From: Paramoeba atlantica
Lineage: Eukaryota > Discosea
Length of the DNA: 64,000 bases
Assembly (NCBI GenBank): GCA_977017575.1
Contig: CDRNVI010000049.1
Location: 372,001 to 436,000 of the forward strand
Reading direction: 5' to 3'
Shown here: positions 1 through 8,825 of the stretch, one piece after another
Layout: the number at the start of each line of letters is the position of its first letter
Position numbering within the stretch: position 1 is the stretch's first letter
Program-made: the position numbers and the translations under genes
The notes under the pieces: model-generated
What the model saw: only the letters and a program-made list of their open reading frames with translations
The model's database searches: none
What the model was told of the DNA's origin: nothing

Positions 1-34
1 AGTTTTTTACTCTAATTAAGATACGTGGAAGTCC

Positions 35-2113
35 CTATTTGCTGGAAACCATAGTATGCATGTGCAAGACAGGCTTGATTTGTAGTTTATTTTTCAAAAC
101 AGCTTCCCTGGCTAAATCTCTCGTCACAAAAACAATGCGCTTGTGAATGTTCTTGATAGCATTGAATAAAAGGAGAGAGGCTTTGATATCTGAAAAACTA
201 AATAGAATTTCATGGTGGGGTACACTGGCAGGAACATTTTTATGAGACAGATTGCAATAAAAAGCTTCAAAAACACCTGATGGTGGTAAAATACGGAACC
301 ATTCGTGCTCGAGCGCTAAATTCAATACCTCACGTGCAGTGCTGTTTGCACTGCTGTTTTGAGTATCCGATTTCAGGGGACTTTTGTCGGATAGCAATTC
401 ACCAAGGCTTGTGAAGGGAATTAGGGCAACTCCCCCGTCCCGCTTGTGGTACTCAGACATAACACGGACGAAACCCTTCCGCAAGTGAGGATGTGTTAAA
501 GAAAACACAGCCGTCGAATCGAGCAAAACAAGAGTGGCCTTGTTGTTTGAGGATAAACATAATCCTTGATAGAACTCAATTTCGCTTCTAACGGTAAATG
601 CATGGATACGATTTATAACGTTCTGCGTACTAGTCAACAGAGGCTTAGATTCGCCAAAGCCGGGCTCGTAGAAAGTGGTGAGGAATGTGGCAAATAGTTG
701 GGTAGATACCTCAGAAACTGAGCGTACGAAGTTAACATCCATTTCGGACACTTCCGGTACCATGAATTTACTTGTATGATAGTTGAAAAGATCTGCGTTT
801 ATTGCACAGTCGTCAACTGATAAGGCGCCAAATTGCAGAATGAGCTTCAGTAGAGCAAGTAGTTTATGTAAAGTGTGGTCAAACTCTGAGCACGTGTGTA
901 ATGCATTGGATAGAACAGCCTGAAATTTGTGATCTGCTAACTGTTGCCCATGCCGCGCAATCATTTCGGCAAATAGAGCAAGAAAAAGGTCAGGCTCGTG
1001 ATCTGATAAGCAGGGTAAGACAGTTTCTCTTATTTCTTTGCAAAGTTCAGGTTCAAACGTACAAGTTAGGTGCAAAATTTCTTCGTATGTGCGAGTGGTA
1101 GTTCGTTCCATAGCACGTGATGCCGTGAATATAGCAAATGAATATAGCAGAACTTTGACATTACCATTAGCATTAAGTCGAGCAAAATTCAAAATAAGAC
1201 ACACTACTTCAGGACAAAATAGCTCAGATTTCTTACTATTCGCGGTAGATAACATAGAAACGCAATGGCGAAGTTTAGTTTGCGGGTCAAAACGTGGGTT
1301 CTCCAATATGCTCGAAACAAATGAAATGTATGAAGCGCACTCCACACCAACAACTGATCCATCCTTGAACACTGCAATAGCTTCTTCAATCATTCCATTC
1401 TTAAACAGGTATTCAACATATTTCATGTAGGTGATGCACAGCAAATTTGGTGAGGATTCGCGGATTAATTGATAAAAGTCTCGTGGGCAACTTACTGGAA
1501 AGGGTGGTTCGCACGAGCTGAGACACTCTTCAAACAATAGTATCGTTAGATCGCTATTTGGTATCCGTTTATGGTCAAGTACGTAGCACACTGCTTGAAC
1601 GGTCATTTTACTCTCGTAAAGTAGAAGAAGAGAGGAGTCATAATCTTCCTTCGTCAAGGTAATATCAACCATTGACATTTCTTCGAAAAAGCGAATTATT
1701 GCATTCGCGTTCTTCTCATGAATCGCCTTGTACAGAACGTTGCGATAACAAGCATATGATGGAATGACATTTAGTGAGCTTAAAGCGTCTAAAATATTCA
1801 TTGAAGCAGAAAGCGATGTAATCTTCTTTAGGCAAGTTAAAGCTTCGAAACGACGCTGCGCACATTCTTCGTAGCTATCGGGGATATTTGTGCCATCAAT
1901 ACTGATCGGGACAATACGATAGGGCTCTTCATTCACAGAGGTTATGTATCGCAGCTTTCGTGGGGCAAGGTCACGCTCGGGAAGCGTTCTACCCATTTTT
2001 CTCGAGTCTGCTTCTGCGAAACACCTGTATCGTATGTGTGGGGATACCTCCTCACAAGGCAAAACAGGAATCGGCTTCGGCCGCTCCGGCACTGTATTAG
2101 CCCAATTTTGCAT
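35..2113 (-). CDS. PPR-like protein with a possible C-terminal PIN-type nuclease domain
   Basis: This is a 692-aa protein with an ATG start. Residues about 85-450 are amphipathic helical hairpins of pentatricopeptide type (for example a segment with SYACYRNVLYKAI). PPR proteins normally bind organellar RNA. Residues about 525-690 read like a PIN fold: a hydrophobic strand with an acid (VLLDSTAVF), a second strand followed by an acid (IPFTSLGEL), and a late strand VFVTRD. A pyrimidine tract ending in AG lies about 47 nt upstream of the ATG. PPR plus PIN-like nuclease resembles organellar RNA-processing factors, including RNase P-like proteins, but I see no CxxC zinc motif of PRORP. RNA binding is likely; nuclease activity is inferred. 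Confidence 0.55.
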   Translation of the reverse strand: MQNWANTVPERPKPIPVLPCEEVSPHIRYRCFAEADSRKMGRTLPERDLAPRKLRYITSVNEEPYRIVPISIDGTNIPDSYEECAQRRFEALTCLKKITSLSASMNILDALSSLNVIPSYACYRNVLYKAIHEKNANAIIRFFEEMSMVDITLTKEDYDSSLLLLYESKMTVQAVCYVLDHKRIPNSDLTILLFEECLSSCEPPFPVSCPRDFYQLIRESSPNLLCITYMKYVEYLFKNGMIEEAIAVFKDGSVVGVECASYISFVSSILENPRFDPQTKLRHCVSMLSTANSKKSELFCPEVVCLILNFARLNANGNVKVLLYSFAIFTASRAMERTTTRTYEEILHLTCTFEPELCKEIRETVLPCLSDHEPDLFLALFAEMIARHGQQLADHKFQAVLSNALHTCSEFDHTLHKLLALLKLILQFGALSVDDCAINADLFNYHTSKFMVPEVSEMDVNFVRSVSEVSTQLFATFLTTFYEPGFGESKPLLTSTQNVINRIHAFTVRSEIEFYQGLCLSSNNKATLVLLDSTAVFSLTHPHLRKGFVRVMSEYHKRDGGVALIPFTSLGELLSDKSPLKSDTQNSSANSTAREVLNLALEHEWFRILPPSGVFEAFYCNLSHKNVPASVPHHEILFSFSDIKASLLLFNAIKNIHKRIVFVTRDLAREAVLKNKLQIKPVLHMHTMVSSK

Positions 2114-2303
2114 TCAACTGCGTCATAAGTGACAGTTTTAAATACGACTAAATTTAAAGCTAGAAATAGAAAAGTTTCTTAATTATGCCATCCACTTTGT
2201 TTAAAAGAACATGCAGTGGTTGCCGCGAAAACAAAAACCAAAAAATGTAAAAAAAACCACAATCCATCATTCAGCGTCAGACACATGTTCTATGGAAAGA
2301 ACT

Positions 2304-4523
2304 TCATTCAAACTCCTTTAGCCAAGAGTGTTGCAACAGTTCTGCCGCAGAGGGACGTCGCATCGGGTCTCGCTCGAAGCATAATGACAAGAAATCCGTA
2401 ACCTGGGGATCGAGATCCGACGGCATTTGGGATGGAAGACCGGCGGAGTTGGCAATGTGGTACACGGCACTCCACATGGAACTAAACTCCGGCCACGGGG
2501 GTTTTCCAGTGAGCATCTCGACTAGGGTGCAGCCCACGCTCCAGATGTCAGCTTTTGCACCGTATCCTCCGGAGTCTTCTTTAATTACCTCCGGGGCCAT
2601 CCAGTAGGGCGTTCCTACCATAGAGCGACATCCATGGGATTTGTTACAGAGCGTTTCAATGGAACGACTGCACCCAAAATCGGCCAATTTAATCACCCCG
2701 TTGGTGCCCACCAGAATATTTTCTCCTTTGAGGTCGCGATGCACAATGTTGTTCTCGTGGAGGTATTGGACACCTTCGACAATCTGCCGAAGCCAGGCAC
2801 GAATAACATCGAGAGACAGCTGTGTGAATTTTTTAATAAACGAACGTAAGTTTCCCCCCATGACGTGCTCCATGAAAATACAAATACGTCCCGCTTCCAT
2901 GTCCTCTACATAGCCCTCCAGTCGGACAATATTTTTGTGTTGCAGGCGCTGCAAGAGACTGATTTCGTTGCGAAGGGTGCGTAGGTCAGACTCTGCGTCC
3001 TCAAGTGAGCCGACATCAATGATTTTCACTGCTGTAATGACTCCAGTCGGAAGTACGGCCTCGTACACACAACCATAAGACCCTTTCCCTATGAGACGTC
3101 CGATACTCGCCCGTTTCGCCAAAGCTCGGAATTCCTCATTGGTTTTTTGCTGCTTCCCGGAGGTTTGTATCACTTCATTTTCGGAGTTGCGTTGGAGTGG
3201 AACACTCGTCGATTTATCACGGGATAGACTAAGCTCCGTTCGTACGTTGTTCTCGGATGTCTGCGTTTTCGAATCTATACTCTCCTCCCCTTTAAAACTA
3301 ACGGAGAGCGAGGATCGCGCGCTGGAGATCTCACTTCTGTCATCGCCCTGGAAACTCAAATAACCCAACGACAGTTTCTCCCTCCACATCCGCTGATACC
3401 GAAACGTGGCATCCAGAAAATCCCCCAGCGCGTTATCCCCCAGCGCCACCCTCCGCGGCGCCCCCCTCAACGCCCCCTGCTGCCAGCACCCCATCACCCA
3501 CCCCCCTTTCACCAAACTCTCACACCCCTCCCCGTGCCGCATCCCCTTCATAAAATACCCATGAAACACCTCCCCATCCGCCCACCGAAACGAGCCCCGC
3601 CCGTGGGGCTTGGACGCCCTAAACCCCCCCTCGTACACGTTCCCCTCCACCATCCGCCACACCCCATACCCCTCCCGGCGGTCGCCCTCCCAGGTGCCGT
3701 AGTACTCCGAGCCGTCCGCGTAGGTCACCCGGCCCACCCCCTCCCGGGCGTCCCCGACCCACTCCCCGTCGTAGCGGCACTCCGGGGTCTCCTCCCTCCC
3801 GCGGCCGTGGCGCTGGTTGTTGTGGTAGGCCCCGTGGTAGTACCCGGCGCCGTGGGGGGCGGTGGTCCGGCCGATCCCCTCTCGTTGGTTGTGGGCGAAG
3901 GCGCCGTGGTAGGTGGTGCCGTCGGCCCAGGTGTAGGTGCCGGTGCCGGTCTGGGTGTTGTGGGCCCAGTCGCCGGTGTAGGTGTCGTGGGTGTCGGCGA
4001 AGGTGAAGGTGCCGTGGCCGTGGGGGAGGCCGAGCGGGGAGAGCTGGCCGTGGTAGGTGCCGTCGGGGGTGTGGAGGGTGTGGAGGGGGGGAGAGGGGGT
4101 GGGGGTGGGGGTGTTGGGGGGATCGGGGTGGGAAGGGCGAAGGGGGTTGTTGCTCGTGTGGCTGTTGCTGTTACTGTGGGGATTGAAGAGGAGGGAGGAG
4201 GAGAGGGGGGTAGAGGGGGTGGGGTTGTTGTGGTTGTTATGTTGGGGATCGTTGTAGTTATTGCTATTGTTATTCTGGGTGGTGGTAGTGGTGGTATTTT
4301 GGGGATTGAGGAGAATTGAGGAGGAGAGGGGGAGGGAGGGCGTGGGGTTGTTCTGCCTGCAGTTGTGTTTGTTATCGTGGGTAATGTTGTTATTGTGCGT
4401 GTTGCTGCTGTTGGGATTGAAGAAGGGGGAGGAGGAGAGGGGGAGAGAGGGTGTGGGGGGAGAAGGAGAGGGGGAAGGTGTGATGTGAAGGGAGGGGGGA
4501 GGGGGAAGATGGGATGAGGCCAT
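2304..4523 (-). CDS. MORN-repeat STE11-type protein kinase (MAPKKK-like)
   Basis: This 739-aa protein has three parts. Residues 1-145 are Ser/Pro/Asn-rich and hold about three copies of a repeat starting TPSLPLSSS. Residues about 150-355 carry roughly eight MORN repeats (patterns such as YHGAF, GEGCE, YYGTWEGDRREGYG), which in other proteins bind membranes or scaffold. Residues about 472-739 are a complete Ser/Thr kinase domain: GKGSYGCVYEA loop, VKII lysine, HRDLKGEN catalytic loop, DFG, GTPYWMAPEV activation segment and DIWSVGC. The APE and catalytic-loop details fit STE11/MAPKKK kinases. The kinase half has ordinary composition, while the 5' half is extremely C-rich on the coding strand. 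The MORN-kinase combination suggests a kinase localised by its N-terminus, which is inference. Confidence 0.85.
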   Translation of the reverse strand: MASSHLPPPPSLHITPSPSPSPPTPSLPLSSSPFFNPNSSNTHNNNITHDNKHNCRQNNPTPSLPLSSSILLNPQNTTTTTTQNNNSNNYNDPQHNNHNNPTPSTPLSSSLLFNPHSNSNSHTSNNPLRPSHPDPPNTPTPTPSPPLHTLHTPDGTYHGQLSPLGLPHGHGTFTFADTHDTYTGDWAHNTQTGTGTYTWADGTTYHGAFAHNQREGIGRTTAPHGAGYYHGAYHNNQRHGRGREETPECRYDGEWVGDAREGVGRVTYADGSEYYGTWEGDRREGYGVWRMVEGNVYEGGFRASKPHGRGSFRWADGEVFHGYFMKGMRHGEGCESLVKGGWVMGCWQQGALRGAPRRVALGDNALGDFLDATFRYQRMWREKLSLGYLSFQGDDRSEISSARSSLSVSFKGEESIDSKTQTSENNVRTELSLSRDKSTSVPLQRNSENEVIQTSGKQQKTNEEFRALAKRASIGRLIGKGSYGCVYEAVLPTGVITAVKIIDVGSLEDAESDLRTLRNEISLLQRLQHKNIVRLEGYVEDMEAGRICIFMEHVMGGNLRSFIKKFTQLSLDVIRAWLRQIVEGVQYLHENNIVHRDLKGENILVGTNGVIKLADFGCSRSIETLCNKSHGCRSMVGTPYWMAPEVIKEDSGGYGAKADIWSVGCTLVEMLTGKPPWPEFSSMWSAVYHIANSAGLPSQMPSDLDPQVTDFLSLCFERDPMRRPSAAELLQHSWLKEFE
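4105..4460 (-). repeat. Three coding tandem repeats in the kinase N-terminus
   Basis: Within the MORN kinase gene, a unit of roughly 110-125 bp recurs about three times. Each unit encodes a TPS(L/T)PLSSS block, a hydrophobic-FNP or LLNP step, then an Asn/Thr-rich run. Unit lengths differ through the Asn/Thr tracts, as expected of slippage-prone DNA. Confidence 0.6.
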
Positions 4524-4895
4524 AGGTGATATCGATCGGTGTCTGTACTACAGACGGTAGAAAATACACCCGGCGGTCAGGGTGGGGGGTTCATGTAAAG
4601 AGGAGGGTGGAAAATGGGATGTCAAATCTATTGTTTGGTTTCCTTTGTCAAATAAGAGGATATTACAACTCATAAACTGGTAGAAAGAAGGAAAGACTGG
4701 GAAAGAGTAGAGGAGTGATGATCTGAGTCATGCGCTCCCTACTTTAGCCGATCTTTCTTCCTTTCCAGCCGAGTCGAAATACACTGAAATTTTAACATTG
4801 CTACAATTTTCAGCGAAAAGTGAAGCACAAGTAGAAAAATCTGATGGCTCAGTACTCTTCATGGGAATTTGGCACCCGCATCCTATCTGGTCATA
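4524..4895. other. Intergenic spacer between OLA1 and the MORN kinase
   Basis: No ORF is convincing here. The part next to the kinase start holds a perfect 15-bp palindrome (4541-4555, arms GTCTGTA). Upstream of the kinase, CT-rich stretches and CAG/TAG trinucleotides could serve as 5' RNA-processing signals. Nothing else was seen. Confidence 0.4.
4541..4555. repeat. 15-bp perfect palindrome in the kinase 5' leader
   Basis: The arms GTCTGTA and TACAGAC surround a single central base about 20 bp upstream of the kinase ATG. It could be a small RNA hairpin or a protein-binding site, or chance. Confidence 0.4.
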
Positions 4896-6080
4896 TTAAT
4901 TTTTCTTTGATCCCGCTCGCGGAGGGTTAAACTTAAAGTGCAGAATATCTCCATCCAAGACTTCATAAGTCTTGCCCTCCTGACGCAGTTTCCCCGCTTC
5001 CTTACACTGGCTCATGTCCTTGGTTTCCTCGAAATCCGCCCAGTGCACCGTATCGGCACAGATAAACCCTTTTTCCATGTCACTGTGAATTCGTCCAGCC
5101 GCCTGCGGGGCTTTCATCCCTTTTTGTATCGTCCAGCACCGCACCTCGTCCTCCCCTGCGGTAAAAAAATGCAGCAAATGGATACTACGGTACCCCTCCG
5201 TAACGATACGAGACACAGAGGAGCGTGCCTCGGGGCTTTCCTCTGAGGCGGGCTTCTCACTTTCCGCTTTTTCTTGTAATTGAAGTTCATGTTCTACAGA
5301 AAAAGGAATCATGGGCTCTCCAGTTCGTGCATCAATCCACGATTTAAGTTGGGGAAGCCACTTGTTACGCTTACGCAGAAAATCACGCTGGGTCATGTTG
5401 ATCAAAAACACTCCAGGCTTCGCGGTGAGTAAGTGGAGCGTGTTGAGGAATTCGATCTCTTTGGCATTCCAACTACAGCAGCGAATTTGGTCCCCACGTT
5501 CCAGGACTTCCTTAATTTTTTTCAGATACTCTAACTCCACCACTTTAGTTTTGTCAATCCCACGGTCGACGATCGGTTGAATCCGTTCCATCACTTGAGT
5601 AACGTTTTCCAAGTCTTTTATCACCAACTCATTGAATATTAGCTCCACGTCCCGGATGGGGTTGACCTCTCCCTCCACATGGGTGATCATCTCGTCCTCG
5701 AACACACGTACCATGTGGTAGATCCCGTCTACCGCCCCAATGTGGCTTAGAAATGCATTCCCAAGTCCCTGGCCCTCGGCGGCTCCTTTGACCAGTCCGG
5801 CAATGTCGGTCACATGTAACATTGTGGGAACTTCACTTCGAGGCTTGAACACGCGACAGAGCTCCTCGTAACGTGCGTCTGGGACCGGAACTTTGGCCTG
5901 GTTAGGTTCGATGGTGCAAAATGGAAAATTTTCCGCCGCCACTGTTTGTTTAGTCAGAAGGTTGAAAAAGGAGGATTTGCCCACGTTCGGAAGTCCAACG
6001 ATGCCCATTTTTAGAGAGGTACCAGGTCGTCCAAGAAGTACAGTTTTGGGTGCGGGTTCTTCTTTCTTTTTGGGTGGCAT
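4896..6080 (-). CDS. OLA1: Obg-like ATPase 1 (YchF/OLA1)
   Basis: This YchF-family P-loop NTPase normally hydrolyses ATP rather than GTP and associates with ribosomes and stress responses. The ORF is open to 6209, but the start at 6080 gives MPPKKKEEP and a 394-aa protein, the usual family length and N-terminus. Visible motifs are G1 GLPNVGKSSFFN, the DIAGLVKGAAEGQGLGN switch region, the divergent NMTQRDFLRKRNKW segment in place of the GTPase NKxD motif, and a C-terminal TGS domain ending GDILHFKFN. A pyrimidine-rich stretch ends in AG at 6122-6123, about 42 nt before the ATG. Identification is secure. Confidence 0.97.
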   Translation of the reverse strand: MPPKKKEEPAPKTVLLGRPGTSLKMGIVGLPNVGKSSFFNLLTKQTVAAENFPFCTIEPNQAKVPVPDARYEELCRVFKPRSEVPTMLHVTDIAGLVKGAAEGQGLGNAFLSHIGAVDGIYHMVRVFEDEMITHVEGEVNPIRDVELIFNELVIKDLENVTQVMERIQPIVDRGIDKTKVVELEYLKKIKEVLERGDQIRCCSWNAKEIEFLNTLHLLTAKPGVFLINMTQRDFLRKRNKWLPQLKSWIDARTGEPMIPFSVEHELQLQEKAESEKPASEESPEARSSVSRIVTEGYRSIHLLHFFTAGEDEVRCWTIQKGMKAPQAAGRIHSDMEKGFICADTVHWADFEETKDMSQCKEAGKLRQEGKTYEVLDGDILHFKFNPPRAGSKKN

Positions 6081-6389
6081 TTTTAAAAAGAGTGATGGGG
6101 GGATATAAATGGATCGGATAGCTAAAGTTCCAAAAAAGAAATAAAATTCGTTCTGACACATGTTACTCAGAAATTGGATAAAGAATAATGGGCTCCGTAT
6201 TGGACGCAACTGGGTCCTTCTTTAGCATAAACATGCATTCTTTTTCAAATACGCTTTCAAAATTATAGATGTACTTACTGTAATTCGAATACAGTAGTGT
6301 GTCTACTACAATACGCTGCAAGTCTTTGAAAAATCCAATATCTGACACAAGAATATTCCAAGTACACTTTATGAAACAAACTACAGATT
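6081..6389. other. Intergenic spacer upstream of OLA1
   Basis: AT-rich spacer with a TTTCTTTTTTGG-type pyrimidine tract followed by AG on the minus strand at 6122. No ORF or RNA gene was recognised. Confidence 0.35.
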
Positions 6390-6605
6390 TTACAGAATAG
6401 AATCCTGCGCCCTTTCATAGTTATGCCGCTGAATAACTGCAAAAGCAAGTAGGGTAGTAAACGCAGCAAAGGCCCCTCGGTATTTCTGACTCTTCATCAG
6501 CCGTTCAAATGTAATTTCACCGCGTTCGCGAGTGTGTGACATGGGCCTCGGCATCGGCTCTTGGATCATTTGGACCCCCAGTCTGGTGTATGAAGGGCGA
6601 ATCAT
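6390..6605 (-). CDS. Small single-span membrane protein, unknown
   Basis: 71 aa with an ATG start. A polar, Arg-rich N-terminus (residues 1-44) precedes one hydrophobic segment (about 45-60, AFAAFTTLLAFAVI) and a short charged tail. Methionines at 13, 18 and 22 are alternative starts. The shape resembles small accessory subunits of mitochondrial inner-membrane complexes, but I recognise no family. Same strand and spacing as its neighbours support it as a gene. Confidence 0.5.
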   Translation of the reverse strand: MIRPSYTRLGVQMIQEPMPRPMSHTRERGEITFERLMKSQKYRGAFAAFTTLLAFAVIQRHNYERAQDSIL

Positions 6606-6955
6606 GTATGTAAATGTTTATGGAAACAGAAATTAGCTCACGATTAACTCGGCTATAATTAAAAAGTAACTGCGAAAAACATGTTCCGCAATTAAGCATT
6701 ATATTTAACGTCCTAAAGTGAACCGTAGAAAAAAGTAAAGGGCAAATTTCTTAAACATTGCGTTCCTTTTGTCATGCACTCTTAAGGAGTCATCGAATGC
6801 CTCTTGCCCACTCTTTGAGTTCATGAAACCATACTCACATTATCATCACTCCACACTACCAATTTAGGAACGCATACGAAACATGCAAAACGCATTTCTA
6901 CATGTTTCTTTGAAGATGCTCTACGCTGGCGAATGCTATTCTGTACGAAACACTT
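6606..6955. other. Intergenic spacer
   Basis: AT-rich with no convincing ORF. Open frames on the plus strand near 6883-7140 run into the glycosyltransferase gene and look like shadows of it. Confidence 0.3.
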
Positions 6956-8299
6956 TTACACCTTTAGAAACAATCGGCTTTGGCACACGAAAAATGACGT
7001 TTCGGGCACTGACACTCCCTTTTCTGGGATCACCACAACATCGTGCCGCGGAGAATTCTCCGTCGAAGGTGCAATCTTTTTCGTCCCTCGTTTGGGGCGA
7101 ATCTCAACCAACACCACAGGAATAATTAGTCCAGAGGTATGACGCATCCATGCAGAGGTCCCTAGACAAGGTTCCGAGAGAGGCGCATAACCCATAATGG
7201 ATAAGTCAGTGTCATACCAATCAACCATATCCCATCCTTTCCATCCTGGTGCCACGGGTACCTTCTTCTTGGTCTTTACTTGTTGTTTCAGTTGCGTTTT
7301 AATGCTCATTTCTTCCTTCTTGGTCTTTGATATACTATTTTGTTGAGAAAATATCTCACGCCCCCTTTTGGCACTTTCGGTAATCAACTTTACATTAACC
7401 TCAGTACCAGCCGTCTGACCTAAAACTTCCATTAGCGACTTGTCCTTTTTCTGCGCCTCTGAGACACGCTCCCGTACCACACTCCAATTAATCCTCAAAT
7501 CCTTTCGTTGGGTCTTTCCCGAGCCCTTTACACACTCCGCGCATATACCGGGTGACCACAACTGTTCCATCTTCAGATTACACGCGTGAATCAGCGCCTT
7601 TTGTTTCTGGTAGAACTCCGTCATTCCTCCAGGCTTGGTTCCCATTGCGGGAGCACGGAACCCAACACAACGGTATCGAAACACATGTCCCCCTTGTGCG
7701 ATAATCTGCAAGCACATATCATAATCTTCACGAATGGGAAAACGATAACTCAGGTCTTCCCCCTGTGGACCGGACGGCAACAAGGCACGGTTCATACAAA
7801 CACAAATGTTTACGTAGCTGTCCACAATATACGGCTCCGAACGACGAAAGTCCAAGCGACCCATAAACTGGTGATACTCCAGCCCAATCAGACAGGTCCC
7901 GGGTTGCACCTGTACCGCATCGTGCGGGTTCGCAAGGGAGAGCGCCGTGCGTGCATCCACAGGGACAACCTTAAAATCGCGCTGTTGTAACGCATAGAAC
8001 GACTCAATGTCATCGTCAATAATCCAGAACCACCCAGAGTCAGGAGCGAGGCTCCGTAGGATGTAATTTCGCACATAAATCACCCCTTTGTTGTTCTCTG
8101 GGAGTTGCACTACAGAGGTGAGAGAGCTTGATGATGGGGAATCGCCTCTGAGTTGTTTTACATACCATTCGTATTCTTGAGGCTCCACGACGATGGTGTG
8201 GGGAAGGTTGGATTCACGTAGAAGGTGCCAAGTGCATCGTTTCCCTTCGGCACGCCCTTTTGAGGGAATAAAAATCGGGAGTGCGGATTTGTCTTCCAT
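6956..8299 (-). CDS. Glycosyltransferase resembling TET/JBP-associated (TAGT) DNA-base glycosyltransferases
   Basis: 447 aa, ATG start. The N-terminal 230 residues are a GT-A-like domain: LPIFIPSKGRA (7-16), TIVVEPQEYEWY (35-46), VIYVRNYIL (73-81), and an acidic WIIDDDIESF at 93-101 that is probably the metal/nucleotide-sugar site, with REDYDMCLQ (190-198) as a likely second acidic motif. This order matches my memory of the TAGT family, found beside TET/JBP oxygenases in phages and related to the glucosyltransferase that makes base J in kinetoplastids. Residues about 240-447 are Lys-rich, fitting a nucleic-acid-facing role. It is far shorter than I recall for trypanosome JGT. An ordinary GT2-like transferase acting on another substrate remains possible. 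Confidence 0.6.
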   Translation of the reverse strand: MEDKSALPIFIPSKGRAEGKRCTWHLLRESNLPHTIVVEPQEYEWYVKQLRGDSPSSSSLTSVVQLPENNKGVIYVRNYILRSLAPDSGWFWIIDDDIESFYALQQRDFKVVPVDARTALSLANPHDAVQVQPGTCLIGLEYHQFMGRLDFRRSEPYIVDSYVNICVCMNRALLPSGPQGEDLSYRFPIREDYDMCLQIIAQGGHVFRYRCVGFRAPAMGTKPGGMTEFYQKQKALIHACNLKMEQLWSPGICAECVKGSGKTQRKDLRINWSVVRERVSEAQKKDKSLMEVLGQTAGTEVNVKLITESAKRGREIFSQQNSISKTKKEEMSIKTQLKQQVKTKKKVPVAPGWKGWDMVDWYDTDLSIMGYAPLSEPCLGTSAWMRHTSGLIIPVVLVEIRPKRGTKKIAPSTENSPRHDVVVIPEKGVSVPETSFFVCQSRLFLKV

Positions 8300-8825
8300 T
8301 TTTACTCTACACGAGTAGTTTGAAGTGTTAAGTAATTCGAAATCTGCTAATCTATTTTTTAGTGAAACACAATTGATACGCTAAATGGAATTTACTTTTC
8401 GTGATCCTATCATTCTAGCTGTGAAGTCGACAAGCAATACAACAACTATAAGATCTTGGCAAATAACAGATCGAATGATATTTAATTGTAGATAAAATGT
8501 AATAAAAGTAATAAATAACCGTAAATCTATAAAAACATGTAAGAAAACTTACCTATTCAATATACAAAAATATGATCAAAATAGAGGATTCATACGCTCA
8601 GTATTTAACTTATCACGTATTCAGTACAAGGGACGATATAAAATACATCAACACCGGCAGATGAGCTACCTAATACAATATATTACCTATTTAACATAAA
8701 ACGGAACTAATAAAATTATCCAATGAAAACTAGAATTATCCAAAGGACGACGAGAACGTTAGAACAGGGTCATAGTTCTTACTACAAAAAGCTTAGTTCT
8801 AAGCAATTGTTACCCAGTCATGTAC
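8300..8825. other. AT-rich intergenic spacer, 526 bp
   Basis: Among the most AT-rich stretches of the window, with no ORF, tRNA-like box or repeat noticed. It separates the ArfGAP and glycosyltransferase genes. Confidence 0.35.

Noticed and set aside
35-2113. Canonical PRORP (protein-only RNase P)
   Set aside because: No CxxC zinc motif or DD motif of the NYN domain was seen in the expected place.
3534-4488. Long open frames on the plus strand opposite the MORN kinase
   Set aside because: They read as Val/Gly/Pro repeats that mirror the C-rich coding strand; GC-rich skew removes stops by chance. The same applies at 12289-13248, 38465-38800, 47910-48620 and 60186-61108.
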